Shown here in pieces: positions 11,601 to 25,700 of a stretch of 64,000 nucleotides of DNA. This DNA is from Larus michahellis (lineage: Eukaryota; Chordata; Aves; Charadriiformes; Laridae). The stretch lies in the NCBI RefSeq assembly GCF_964199755.1, contig NC_133911.1, forward strand, positions 3,561,001 through 3,625,000. The letters run 5' to 3'. The stretch's first letter is position 1; each line of letters begins with the position of its first letter. Position numbers and translations under genes: made by a program. A model generated the notes under the pieces. The model was not told the origin of the DNA. It ran no database searches and saw only the letters and a program-made list of their open reading frames with translations.

Positions 11601-13557
11601 AAAGAGTTCTCTCTGCTCTGCACTATGATTCACGTGCCCTTCGATCACCGACAGACTCCAGCGCGACCTGCAGCGCCGCTGCACCAACAGCTATGGCAGA
11701 GCAGACGGCGGCAACAAGCAAATGAAGGCCCAGCAACAGCGTGGCAGCCACCTTCTGCTGCAGAGCCTCCACCACCCAAAGCTTCATTTCATGTCACCAC
11801 CGAAAGCGCTTCATTTCAAGCTGAGGCTGACTCCCTCGTACAGCTGCTCCTGTGCCACCAGGCCAGGCTGCGACCATTAAAACAGGTTGTAAGTGACCTC
11901 AAAGGAACTTTCCCCTGTAACACGCCACATCCGAAGTGCAACAGACATGACTTTGTACCAGGGAACAGGATCATGTAAACACCACTACAGTTCAGCAAGA
12001 GAGTGACTGCTGATGAGGAGAGGAAACAGCAAGTATTTTCAAAGGCTATTTCTGCAAGTCACCGCATCAAACAGTAACAGCTGTCCCTTGCAGTTCGCTG
12101 TACAAAGCCGGGGCTACAGAGGAGAGGGCAGAGAGGGAGTGTGCTACATTCTCCCCCGTTCTAAGCCTGTATCCCTCCCACGCGCACCACAGAAGGAGAA
12201 AAAAATCCCAACAAACAACAAAACCAAAAACCCCAAGCCCCGCTCCTTCCTCCTCCTGTTTGAGACACACACACCAGAATTGCAGAAAAAAAGAAATAAA
12301 CGCGGTTATCCGAACGCAGCATGGACTTGTTCTTCCTTTCCCCTTGGCAGTCTCAGAGGGCAAGAACAAACAATAGGCAGATGCCTACAGTCCCAGTCAA
12401 TGATTTTTATTGAGACCAAGACCGTGTATTGCGTAAAGAGCACTTGGCAAACGTCCATCCCAAATCCACAACAGTCCTTTCAGACACGGCTGTATCTCAC
12501 AGAGCTGCTATTCTCCTGGGGCAACTGTAGTGTCCAAATCTGAGAGGAAAAAAACCAAGAAAACACTGATGTAGGGAAAAAAGATGGCACTGAAACCACG
12601 TGAAAGCCCTCAGAACCTGTGCTCTTCATTTCCTGCCTGGGCTCCTTCCACACTGGCACAGAACCCTTAGAAAAAGCTCCATTGGAGAGGGCCCAGCCCA
12701 GGACGCAGCAGCTGCCTTCTCAAGGCCAGGCCAAGGGCTCAGAACTCCATTCGAGCTCCTTCCACTGCTCTTTGTTGCTTCCCCTTCCCTTCCATCTTCC
12801 TTAAGCCCCAGCGTGAGCGCTGCTGCTGCAGGAGACGGCACGCTCGAAGCCCACCCGTAGGAGGTCTGTGGTCTGGCGGAGACAAGGCAGCCTGGAGAAG
12901 GTCTGCAGTGTGGTGGACAGTCCTTTGTATCCACATTTCACGGGCACTGGATTAATCAGAGACAGATTAATCCTTGCAGCTTTAAATACCTGCTATCCCT
13001 AGCAGGGATGTCAAACTTCCATGACATCCATTTGCTATCTTCTGCAAATTTAGCCCTGTTCCCCTTTTTTTTTGTTTTTAAGCTAAAAAAATGAAATAGT
13101 TTAGATCAGATGCTGTTAAATTAAGAGAGCCACCATGTAAGCAAAAGGCTCATCTGCTCTCTGTTCTCCAAACTGTACAATCCTCTCATGAACACCAAGA
13201 GAGAAGCGAGTGAACAGAAGGATCTGTGACGCCTAGATACCACAGCAGAGTTGGTCTTTATACATGGTCAAGGGACAGAACAAGAATTTATGAAAATTTA
13301 AAGTATCATTCACGTGAGAACTCAAAGTCAGCGTCAACACAACTTCTCTTTTACTATCCTGAAAGTAAGAGGATATCTACCAGGAAAAAAATTACACAGT
13401 TTCTCCATAACTGCTGCAAACACCTCTACAGCCTGGGGCATTCACTACAACGTGGGTGTCAATGAACAAAGGCGTGAGACATAGGTCAGCCTGGGGGTGT
13501 TACTGCTCCCTTCAGTATCGGATCTGACTCCTACAAAACAAATGCCATTCTCTGCAT
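8700..13557. other. region downstream of PUSL1; includes probable 3' UTR
   Basis: No gene is recognised. The part nearest PUSL1 (about 12390-13557) is the likely 3' UTR of PUSL1 on the minus strand. An A-rich tract lies at 11560-11606 on the plus strand. GC-rich patches at 10.25-10.5 kb give overlapping open frames on both strands without recognisable protein motifs. Confidence 0.4.
12406..12411 (-). terminator. candidate PUSL1 polyadenylation signal
   Basis: TTTATT on the plus strand gives AATAAA on the minus strand, about 1.15 kb past the PUSL1 stop at 13558. A T/G-rich stretch (TTGTTTGTTC on the minus strand) lies about 30-40 bases further downstream. A second AATAAA on this strand at 11516-11521 is an alternative. 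Confidence 0.45.
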
Positions 13558-13728
13558 TCACCTACCTGCTTCGTTATATTCCACTGATTTTAGAAAGAGT
13601 CCAGATGGTGGAGCCATGGCATTCGGTGGAAAAGCTCGTGAATCTTTTATCTCCAGTAACTCCTTTATATGATGAGGCGCTAGTTTTCCCTGGCCAACTG
13701 CAACTAGAGCCCCAACCATTCTTCGGAC
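13558..13728 (-). CDS. PUSL1: PUSL1 last recognised coding exon
   Basis: The acceptor is GTTTTTTCCAG. It encodes [20 protein letters not shown] through [14 protein letters not shown], then TGA at 13560-13558. A sequence that would serve as a good donor (GCAG then GTAGGTG) lies at 13566-13565, so either the frame ends here or splicing continues to an unseen small exon. Confidence 0.85.
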   Translation of the reverse strand, partial: VRRMVGALVAVGQGKLAPHHIKELLEIKDSRAFPPNAMAPPSGLFLKSVEYNEAGR

Positions 13729-16700
13729 CTGGAAAAAACAGAGAAAACAGCTTAGGAAGTGCCCTTGTAAAACTGAAAGGGATTAGGCAGTTCTGTCTGG
13801 CGTCTGGCGCTATCGGCAGTGTTATGCTGTGTTAACAGCCCACAGTGACTACTGATGGCAAGTCAAGCTACAAACCTCATCAGAGAGTTCAGTGCCTGTC
13901 ACTCAGGAAAGAATGATACCACCATGATTTCTTAATATAAGCCTGCTCCTGAAATAGGTACATCATGTCTAGATGCGGCGCTTCAGGGAATGCTCTAGTG
14001 GCAGAGATTGTAGGTTGTTTGGTTGGACTCGATGATCTTAAGGGTCCTTTCCAACCATGAAGATTCTGTGATCATTATTATTAAACCCATAGTTCCCAGA
14101 AAGCCTAGTTTCTAGCATTCCTCTACTGTTCCTAGTACTACCAGTTGTTCCCAGTGCCAGGCACTTTGCTCCAGCTGGGTGTTCAGAGGGAAGCAAGCAT
14201 TTCCCCCCCACAAAAAATGTTTTGACCCTTGTTTTAAGTGCCACTGAAGTATCCCAAGTCACAGCCCAGACTCGCCCATCAGGATTCAAGCCAGTCCTGG
14301 CTGCCCCTCATATGCCTTTGGTATCACACGCCTCCAGGGAGCATCTCCAGTGCCCGCTTTATTTCTTCAGAAAGATCCTACTCCCTTTGTCACCGAGCAC
14401 ATCCCAGCAGTCCCAGTCACCCCACAGTCTGCGGAGGAAAGCTGTCCCTTCCCCTTTCAGCAGGGATTGTGTGGGCTGCCTAGGTTCTGCGTTGATTGCA
14501 GTGATGTGACAACACGCAGCAGCTGAGCTTCTCTGCAACGTGCAGTGGCACAGCATCTTCTAGTGACCAAAGCTGGTGGTGGGGGAGGGAAAAGAACTAG
14601 CAGAATTACCCTGCTTCCTTTAAGTCTTCCCTCCCTACAACTACAGGCCTTCATAAGAACGAGATGAGGAGCTGTAACACAATGATCTCCAGCTACACAG
14701 CACTGCCTTGGAGCAAGGCTTGGTCTTGTTCTCGTCATGTGTGGGAAGAAAGCTGAGCAGAGGATGGTTTCTCTTTCAGAAACAGCAGCAGCACCCACAC
14801 ATCCGTCTGTGGCAGGAAGCTCGTGGGCCTGCTGGGAGAGTTGAGCTCACAGGTTCTTCATACATAAGCAACACCGTTTCCAGGTGAGGCTTGCTTCTCT
14901 TTCAGAAAGCCAAAAAAGTAACAGGAAAAAAAAACCAAGTAGGACAGCCTGCCAGACAACATCCCCCAGTGCAGCAAACCGGTATTTCAAACACCTCTGC
15001 GTGTCACAACTTCCATTCCCTCCCTCCACACAAATCTCACACCACCGTGCTCACCTCCTGCGTAAACACCTCTCACGCTTCAGCATCCTCTCAGCTAAAA
15101 AACACCCTTTCCTTCTGTATCCCTAGAGGATACGCTGCTCCAGGAGGGCCGAGACATGGATCCGCCAATGCCACCTGCACACCAAATGCTAATTCCCTAT
15201 GATCTATTACATCCTTCTGTGGTGGCTACATTTATCTCCACCCCTTCTTTGAGCTGAAGACATCCTTCCGAAGGCACAGAACTGACCACTTGTCTTCCTG
15301 GTACTTCTGATGTCAAGGCAGCCTCATGAAGCTGCTGTCGAGGAATAACTGACAAGTAAGGGCCCCTCAACTTGTGCCAAAAGGGCTCTCAGCAAGGCAC
15401 TCCTAGAGAGACTTCTATCCAGAGATCAGTATACAGGCGGTTACCTACTTCTCGTGGGCATTGTGGAAGCTTGTGCACGAAACATCTAGGGATGGTTCAC
15501 GGAAACATCTTTTTCCCCTGGGGAAACTAAGGATGAAGCCAGAGAAGGTAAGAGCTCTCCTCCAGTCTCGAATTTTACAGGCAACAGCAGTACCAACCCA
15601 TGTGGGGGAAACTGGCCAAGCAGACACTGTCCTGCCTGATTCACCTTCTCACACTGCTGCCAGAACACATCCCCGCTTGCGCAGAAGCGATCAGTCATTT
15701 GGCCTAAATAAACATTCATTCTATTAATGACCTTTCAAAGCACACCAAGCTCTCCAAAAACTTAAACGTAGTGCTGTAATGAAGCATCGGTCTAAGTTTC
15801 TGATCCATTAACATTTACAAAAGAATAAACCAAAGCCCACTAAGCAACCTGTTTATCACTGCTAATGAAAAAGGGCCAACAAGCCAAGATATATTTATCC
15901 AAAGGCAAGCACTGTCTCTCTCTGTGTGCTCTGATCTTAAACTGCACTGTAGGAGCCTGCCTTTAAGCAGATGGCACAGAGAAGCACAGATCCTTGACGT
16001 ATGTTATTTTATCCATCCCTCACTAGAGGTCATTGTATGCTACGACTTTAGCTTTGATGTCTCCACGCTTGGAGTTAGCTAGTGTAAATGCAGACTAATG
16101 GTGTACATCTCTAATAGCCATGTGCTTGCTGCCTCCCCCTTTCTCCACGCTATTCAGCAAAAATATATGCATACAGTTTCTGGGGCTGTTTAACCCTTTT
16201 CTCTAATGATGTCAATACTTATACAGCTATACGAGGTGAGATCAAAGGTCCACCTAGTCTAGTCTCTTCTCTACGAGGGAGGGCAGAAGCAGATGCTCAG
16301 GTAGCAGAGTGCAAGTTCAGCGTGTCCAGCCTGTTCCTGCTTCACTCCAGCCTGCCAGCTCACTGTACAGAGAGGGCATTAGGCTGAGCCGAGTATTATG
16401 GGTAACTGTTCTCTCTGCACAATGTCACTAAAGTAGCATTTCCGTTCTAATGCCCTAAATGGGTTACCGGCATTTTCTCCTTGTCACAAGACCATCTGAT
16501 GAGGCAAATCCCTGCTGTATATCAAGCCCTTCTCAAGCATGTTGTTGTTCTTCCCTTGCTCATATCCAGACACCCACTGTCAGAAAGCTTACAGAGCACT
16601 GCTTGGCACAGGATAAAAACAAATTTGTTTTGTCAAAATGGAATAAAAAATAGCTGCTTGCTGTTCCCACAAAACACCCCCTCTCTCCTCCAAAAAACAA

Positions 16701-19700
16701 GCCCTCTCTTGCCTATTCCCTGTCTCCAGAGTGCGACCATGGCCAGGATAGGCAGAATGAGAACAGCCAACTCTTCCCTAATGAGGTGATCCATTAAGCT
16801 GTGGAGAGAGCTGTCTCCCCCGAGGACAGCAGCAAAATCCCCACTGGAGTTATTTCAAAGAAAACCCAGCAGAGACTAGACAGCATGGCAGAGGGAAAGA
16901 TGCTACAGTCATGCCTGCGTAGCTGAATCAGGTCTTCCCATCTCTCCTTTGTGCAACACTGAAAATTACTTCATGCTCCAAATCCAGAAAGTAAAATTCC
17001 AGGCAGTCTTTGCTGGGCCCAGTGCCATTCAGCAGAGCAAGAACATATGTCTGTTGGGTTTTACCACTCAGACTGCAAGGACAAAGATTGCGGAAAACCA
17101 AACTTTCCATCCTCCCACACGATTCTGTGACTTTGGACATTCATTTTAAACAAAAATTTAAGAGATTCTGGTTCTACCAGATAAAACAAAGAATAGAGAA
17201 TGTCAGCTCTCTGATGCTGTGTGTGTCACACAGCTGTAACACCAGCTCTGCCACACTGCCAAACCAATCAATAATTATAGTGATGGCGACGCTTTGGTTC
17301 TTGGAGGCAAAGTGTGTGCCAAATACAGCACCAAACAGTACCTGTCGGTAAAGAAATGATCTGCTCCTGAACTTCAGCTCCCAGAACTCCAGCCCCCTAA
17401 AGAAAGGAGCAAAAAAAGCATTTAAAATCACATTTCAAACGGCTCTTCTACCCACAAGAGAAGTATAAATCACAGGTGAATGTGAGTAGAATGAGCAAGA
17501 AGCTGCACATCCCCCCATTAACCTGAAAAAGCATCATGAGCTTTTGAACACCAGACTGTTCATTTGCTACTCAGATGCGGACATTTTCTGGGGTGAAACA
17601 ATTCCTGCCTGTTTTGGATTTACCGAGTTTTATGGAGCTTGATCTTCCTGCTGCCTTACACCTAAGTATATAACCTTTCAAATAAAAGGGAAAGGGCAAC
17701 ACAAACCAAGGTGCAACTTAGCAGTCTGTGTATAGCATTAGATATATATAAAACCATAAACACAGATATCATCTAATCATACATCAGATCTGCCAACAGA
17801 GCACAAAAATGAGCAGGTTTTCACTTCAGTACCTGCATCCCCAAAACTTCCACACTATCAAGAAATCCTAGAAGTCACTTTGACAAAAGCAACAATAAAA
17901 TAACAATAAAAAACCCAAACAAACTCACTAACAGTTTATAAATGCTCCTTATCACCCACAGCCTTCCCACAGCAAAAAGAGACAAAGCTTACCTTGCATA
18001 ATCCAGAAAAGCAAGTATTTACATGCAAACCCTCTCCTCTCCTCCCTTGCAATGAGCCCAGTAAGTGGGTGTCTAAGGGCTATGGAGACTTAAATCGGGT
18101 GTGAGAAAAGCACAGCTGTAACATATTTGTCTGGAGGACTCAGATGGACAGGCTGGGTTTGCTGGAAACACCTGGGTATCCAGAAAGGGGCTACCCGTTC
18201 CCTGGGAGAGGGAACATCTCTTGTGAGCCATAGAAGAAAGGTGAGGCAAGGACAACGTGATTCCCAGGCCCACACTCCAGGGGAGGTTTAGACTGGATAT
18301 TAGGAAAAATTTCTTCACCGAAAGGGTTATCAAGCATTGGAACAGGCTGCCCGGGGAAGCAGTGGGATCACCATCCCTGGAGGTATGTAAAAGCCAGGCA
18401 GACGTGGTGCTGAGGGACATGGGGTAGTGGTGGTTTTGGCAGAGTTAGGCTGACGGTTGGACTCGATGATCTGAAAGGTCCCTTCCAACCTCGACGATTC
18501 TGTGATCAGGGCAGGGCTAGCAGGAAGAGAAACTGTGACACAGTCATTGCAGGGAGCAGCCACAAGCTGTTTTCTCACAGGATTTACAAAGTACTGCTTT
18601 TAGCCCTCCCTGTCGCATATGTTGACATATGCAAAGGCAGCTCCTGCCCCCGGATTCCTCTTTATGTCAGGAAATGACAAGGTTTCTATCACTTACGTAC
18701 GGGCTGCTCTCCCCCCAGCTCGATGCGCGTGGCATACAGACATGTGCACTGCTACACACATGTGCAAATACCCAGCACATCGAGGTCATAATTCAGCTCA
18801 GCTCTTTAGCAAAACACAGGAGACAGTTTTTTCAAATTACACGCACCTTCTTTAGCCAGGATTCTCCTGTCTCACTTGTCCTGACAAGATATATTAAGCT
18901 ACAAAAGATGGGTCAAGATAGGAAAAATCTTTTGTAGACTTTGAAAGAGAACAAGATATTTTTCTTTGAAGGAAACTTTGTTTTTACTGCCAATCTCAGA
19001 TAATTTTGCTTACCAGCAAAAACTCCTGCTGTCTTTTTCCACTTGGCAGCAGAAGCCAGCACCTTGCAATGAATAATACATATTCAGGTAGAAAACAGGA
19101 GACAGAGCAATCACTCCCCAGGAATAAGCGATGGGGCTAAATCTCCGAACACATCCTTAGCATTCAAAAGCTTTTTGTCAGGACGGGGCACTAACTCCAC
19201 TTCCACTGTTGCTGAGCAACTGAGTTTGATGGAAGGAATCATTTTAACAGCTAGCCTTTTAAACAGACAAGTGGTCAATTCATAAGATTGGTTTAAGTTC
19301 ATAATGGAAGGAAAGAATGAGAAAGAAAAGCTGCATTATTTGACTAAGAGACCATGGTTTATCATGCTACAGATTCCTCCCTCTGAAACAGAAAATAAAC
19401 CTCCTTAGATTAGGCTAAAAAAAAATTAATAAAATCTATTTAGCTTTTACTGCTACCCCAGCCTTTTCATTGCAGAAACAGTTCATTCTGCTACTGCAGT
19501 GATGAAATAAGTACACGTGCACTGCAGGCATATTTGCCGTCTCATTTGCAGAACGGGCAAACAAACACCAGCTCCATGTCTGCAACTCTTCTCATAGGGA
19601 GAGTTTTACAGATTAAAAGTAACTAGGACACTGTAATTAAAAAACCCTGAACAAACAAACAACAAAAAAAGCCCAACAACCCCCAGCCTGTCACAAAGAC

Positions 19701-22700
19701 CCAAAACCCACAACTTTTTTTCTCTAGCTCAGAAAACTCATGGTTGTGGCTATTACTAACAAAGTATTCTAAGAGAATTAAATGCTATTGTAACGCACTG
19801 AAAATGGGCTTCTCAAAGCCATCCCCTTCAGCCTAAACATTCATTAAATCAACTTATATTGACATATTATAAAAATGACTCACTATAAAACACAAGTTTG
19901 GCTGCATGTGTCACCAAAAGCAAAAATATTCAGCATCTAGCCTGATGCTTTTGAACCAGTTTTTAGGTTTCCTCTTTCTCGTGAGCTGGTTTTGGCCTCA
20001 TGTGGGATGGGTTTATGCAGGAAGTTTTGCAAAGAATGGCAAATTCCCTTTTTCACGTTAAAATTGAAGACATAAAAAAAGAACTGATCTGTATTAAATC
20101 TCAGAGATCAGTCAACTGACAATAGCAGGTCTGGATTTGGAAAGTAATGTGGTCCGTATGCACACACGGGTGATTTCAACAAGACTGGTAATGGGGTTTT
20201 TTTCAGGTTATCTCAGGACTCTGCCACTCAAGATGCAACTCCTCATAAAGGACGAGATAATATTGTGGATGAAGCATTTCACTGTTACTTGTGTCCCTAA
20301 GCTTAACCACACTTGACAGAGGGAGGCCAAGCTCTCCGTTCAGCAACGGCAACCCAATAACAAGCAGCAGGAATGCAGCCACCTGACAGCACCCATTTTC
20401 CTCTCCAGCCCTCCGTCTCCCATGGGGATGCCGTTTCTTAGCTCCAAGAAGGTGGGAAGTAAGCATTTACATCTGGCACTGTGTGCCTGTGTCCTTGCTT
20501 TTATACAGCAGAGAGTGGCAGTGCCATACCCAACTGGGTGGCTCCTTATAATGTGGCTGTGTGCTGACAGGCACCAACGCTGAGCCGGAAAAGCAGGAAT
20601 TGGAGAAGATGGGAGGAACTGAAAGACCAGGGTTACTCAGCGCATACAGATCTCTCTCTGTTTTTGCAGCTTCCTTTCGGTTTTTGTCTTACACTACTGC
20701 TGGCAAAATACACCGTTCTAAGACACAGTGAAAGAAACAGGGGGCTATTTGCAAACTGCAGTGAGGCTCCAAAGCTTGGAGCATGGCACTTTTTGTTACA
20801 GACAGCTCAGCAGGTATCTAATGGAGGGTCGGTGGGGAAAACTACAAGGAAAAGGGTTTTCTCCTAATCAGATAGCAGGAAAACACAGTTTGGAAACAGA
20901 TAACAGCAAGGTTTGCTTTCAAGCTGAAACACAACATCCATGTATCTGTGAAAGAAGCAGCATGAAGGCTAAAGCCATGTTCAGATGATAAATACCCATG
21001 ACCTTTCTGGGAAAAAACTTCCCTTTCTGCTAGAGAGAGAATACATCAAGCCACTTAATTTCAATACTTGCAAGACCTGGTCCTGAAAGAACAATCATTT
21101 GCATATGTAACAACTGAGGAATATTGGACTTTCCTTCATCAACATCCCTTGGGAAGACAGGAGGAGTTACTGGTGTGAACTGAGTGGATCGGCACAGCTA
21201 CAGCAGTGGGCTACGTGTCAGGTGGGGTTTTTTTCCTTCTATTTGCGGCCTTTAGGAAAAGCTAAGTCAGCAGCAAGGGAAAAAAAAAGTCCCATCCCCT
21301 TGAAGAGCTGGTCTTTAGCAACCAAAATGAGTGTAAATGCTGGAAGCACCTCATAGGAATTGCTCTGTGCTAGATTCCATACACCAGTTTATAATATCCT
21401 GCCTTTTAATGTACAAACAACCAGACCAGTTTCCTGCTTATCTTTTTCCCCCCGAGGACATTGGGGAGGAGAGGGAAAGAAATGTCCTTTCCAAGCTGTC
21501 ACTAAACAGAGCCCCGCTGACACCATCACAGGACTGTGAGGGCAATGTGCAGCAAAACAGGAGGTCAGTTCTCAAAGCAGTGCTGGAAAGCAGCTCTTCA
21601 GAGAAAGCGAGCACTAGCTGAGCAGAGCAACTCCTCAGCTGAGCATCTGGGATCTCACCTGTGTTCATAGTGGTGGGACAGGAAACCAGAAGAGGGTCGG
21701 ATGTCTACCTGGAGGATGGTTCTGATTGGAGACTGGAAAGGTGTTTCGGAGTTAAGCGAGCGAAAGGTGCTGAAGTCGTGGGTTCCCAGCAGGAACTGGG
21801 CTGCATCCTGCATGGCGGGCACATTCAGGTGGCTGAAATTAAACATGCAGAGCAAAAGGAAAGGCACATCAGGTGGGACCAAGTATGTTACATGGGCCAA
21901 CGTCCAATTAACTGATGAGAGGCTGAAACCTGGCACACAAATTTAACACTGCAGCATTGTGCAAGCACTTTTTGCAAGATGGAGTTTGTCTTGTGATGGC
22001 CCAAACCACAAGCCAAGATGCCAAGTGACCTGAGGTCTGAAGGTACTCAAAACCCCAGGCTAAATAAGGGGTTGGCAGGCACATGCTTTTACACAAACCT
22101 TTATCCTGCTGTGCTTCTTATAACAGTTCAACTCAAATAACTCTATTCAAACTGCTGGCTAGGGTGTAGGGCAAGAGAACGAAAATCCTTTGCAATTATC
22201 TGGATCTTATAAAGTGAAAAAGATGCTGCCAGGTAAGAAAGTATCAAACACTACGATGGTTTTCCAAACAGATTTGCAACAGCCAGAATATGAAATTAGG
22301 AAGTAGCAGGAGTGGAATGAGTGAGCAAACTGTCAGAGATGAAGCCAGTGTAAAGCCAAGGTGGAGATGCAGAAGGAAGGGTCAAAGGTAAAAATCAGAA
22401 TGTCAGGTGTCATTCAGATTTCATTTGAAGTATCCAGGTCTCTTCAAAATAGTCTCAAGCAAAGGAACTGAGACAGATTTACTAATATATTTCTAATATA
22501 TTTGCTGAACAGATGCTTATTTTTATACTATTTTTATAAATTCCTCCCAAGAAAAGCCTGAGCAGTATGCATGATCTATGGCTTAAATTCTTCAGATCTT
22601 AACAGCAGAGTCAAAATGTTTCTGAAGAAAACAAAGAAACAGCAACAAAAAAAAAAAATCAAGGGAGATTTTCCAATGTCATCACATTTTTTCACTGTGT

Positions 22701-25700
22701 TCAAGAAAAATTACTAGTATTCAACAGAACCCTGGTCACAGTGAGAAGTGCTGATGACACCTAGTTGGCAATTCAGACGCCTACAGAAGTTTAATGTGTA
22801 TTATGTCTATTGTGTAACGTGTATTATACACCAGATGTGCTCAGTAGTGCCACACACTACGAGCTTCTCCACTACCAGGAGTCCAAACATCCCACTTTTT
22901 AGTAAGACACCTCCCATTCAGAATTTCTAATATGCTCGCCCTATCCTTTATGTGGTATTGCCATTTGAGAAAATTAACTGCACTGTCTGGACTAAATTAA
23001 ATGCTATTTCATAAAGCCCGAGATTAAGGCACTTTGTGCACATAACATCTAATTTTGCAATTTTGTATTTATTTTTCCCCTTCCACAGCCCACAGAAAAG
23101 AAAGTCAGCAATGTAATGTTAGGACAGTGCCATCTTCATTCCTCTGCTAGGAACAGTTGAGATTACATTTTTTTCCATTACCCACAATTGTTATTCCAAT
23201 AGTGGTGATGAAATGACCATAACTGGCTGCAAACCTGTTTTTCTATAGTGTGGTGGAAAACCAGTTTTCTTGAATGTATGTTTATCTCAGTACAAATTAA
23301 GCTAAAAGGACAATAACAAATTATCTTCTGGGTTTTGTTTGTTTTTTCCTCACCCACTGTTTATCATGTTGTTTTTTTAAATGGCACTGAATTTGTTTTT
23401 CCTTCCCTTGCATATACAGGCACTGATTTGTTATGACTCAGTGGCTACTCCAAGAACACAAGTGACTACTGAGCCAGATACACCGGTTTGTCATTGTAGG
23501 GTTGCTCAGAGTCACAACAGACACTCAGACCGGGAATGAGAGCACAGATTTACATGCAGTCTCTACCAGAAATACAACTAGGGGGGAAAAAAAAGAATTC
23601 TCAGCCTTCATTCTTGCCTGCCTCTAAGGTCACACCTAAAACTCCAAGATCTGCCGTGCAATGCATTTCTGCCTGTCTGCATCACATCAGCGCACTGTTC
23701 CTTCAGCCAGCTGTCCGAACGGGTTTGCTCTGTGAATTAGCAAGGTCATCTGAGGAAAAGCTCATCACTTCCATGAGGAGGGACACACAAAGTTGTTGAT
23801 GGACTCTACCCAGAACCATTGAGTATTTCAGCATGTTTATCACCAGTACAACCATCAGTACAACTAAAAAGAGCTCTAAGTCTCAGGTCTCAATGAACAT
23901 AACTCCGTTGCACTGATTTCGACAGTGCAATACGAATGGGGAATCTGGTCTCACATGTGGAAATTCTCCCCTGCCTGCTTCCCCCAAAAGCCAAGCCTTT
24001 CCAGAGTGTTGATGAGGTGTCTCCCCGGGGAGGTTTAATGGAACACACTTACCCTCCCACAGGAGCCCAGCAGAGATCCCTTTCGAACACTGGTATTTCA
24101 GAATGATGAGTGCAGCCCATCAACAGCCGATAAACGTAGGTTCTTGACAGTGCAGAGAAGCGCGCGTGGAAGCTATTGGCCACTCGGTAGGCATTCAAAA
24201 TGCTGTTAGGACAGAAGAGAATGAGTGAGATGGAGAGAAATGTCATGCACTAATTCAAAAGCTTTTGCTTGGTCACCATATAGATTGGAACCGAAACATG
24301 CAATGGATTCTTTCAGAAACTGCACTTACAATGATTAAATATCATTCTCTCCTGACAGCCAATGACTAACCAGTGACTGAGGATTTGCGCCTGCAGGCTG
24401 CCAAAGGCATCTGTCAACTAGGAGGCAGAAGAGCCTTGGCATCACCCCTGTCATCAAATACACAGTGAAGCTGACTTTGGGTCATCTATCAGCACGTTTT
24501 AGGGATGCTCACGCCATTACAAGAGGCTAAAACCGATCAGTCCTTCAGTTGACAAATGGCAACTGATAGAATAGAACCATAAAATGGTTTGGGTTGGAAG
24601 GGATGTTTAAAGGCCATCTAGTCCAACCCCCTGCCATGGGCAGGGACATATTCAACTAGATCAGGTTGCTCAGAACCTGACCTGGAGTGTTTCCAGGGAT
24701 GGGGCACCTACCACCTCTCTGGACAACCTGGGCCAGTGTCTCACCACCCTCATTGTAAAAAATTTCTTCCTTATCTCTAGCCTAAATCTTCCCTCTTTTA
24801 CTTTAAAGCCATTACCCCTTGTCCCATCACAACAGGCCCAGCTAAAAAGTTTGTCCCCATCTTTCCTGTAGGCTTCCTTTAAGTGCTGAAAGGCCACATC
24901 AGGTCTCCCTGGAGCCTTCTTTTCTCCAGGCTGAATGACCCCAACTCTCTCAGCCTGTCCTCATAGGAGAGGTGTTCCAGTATGTGTTCTTTGTTGCATA
25001 GTGAAACCAAACACCTCACCCAGCCCATCGAATTGTATTGCATCTGTCTGATGGCACACGTGTTCCTAGCCATGCTTAAGGTGAGAGGCAGCAACTTCCC
25101 ACAGCAAGCTGACTCCCTCCACCTCCAGCTGAGGGGCACACCTTACGAACACTGTGCCCTTCCGCTTTTGCAGAACCATGGTCCCAAACGCCAGCGGGAA
25201 GGACTCCTCCAACAACAGATACCTCTGTGCTCCCTCTCAAAGGCAGCTATGCAGCTCGCTGTGGCAGACGGAGATAGTTGAAACTAGGTCACTTCCCTCC
25301 CACCTCCCCCCCACAACCTCCAAGACAAATGGGACTTTGCTGCAGCAATGAAAATAAAGGTGTAATCCCACCATCACCTAGACTGAGTCTATCTGAAAAC
25401 AGCAGAATGCTGCATGCGGACCTCCTGGGAACCCTCACATTTCACAGAAAATAGCTTTTGTACATGTTCATGTCTACTTGTCTTCCGCTGACTCTGGGCA
25501 GTTAACTCAAGAAGCAGATTTCTAGGCAGCTGAACTCCCCTGATTTCTTCTACAAGCAACAGGGAGAATTTGCCTTGTTTCTCTAAGCCAATGCCACCTT
25601 TACCATTGAACACACACAGCTTGGTAGCCAGAAGGGAGGGTACGAAGGCTGTCAGAGAGGAAAACACCCTCCTCTCTGGCAATGGAGAAAACACAGCTTC

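Noticed and set aside
16217-16330. Resemblance to an old sauropsid interspersed repeat (GGTCCACCTAGTCTAGT)
   Set aside because: The match is short and from memory; not enough to call an element.
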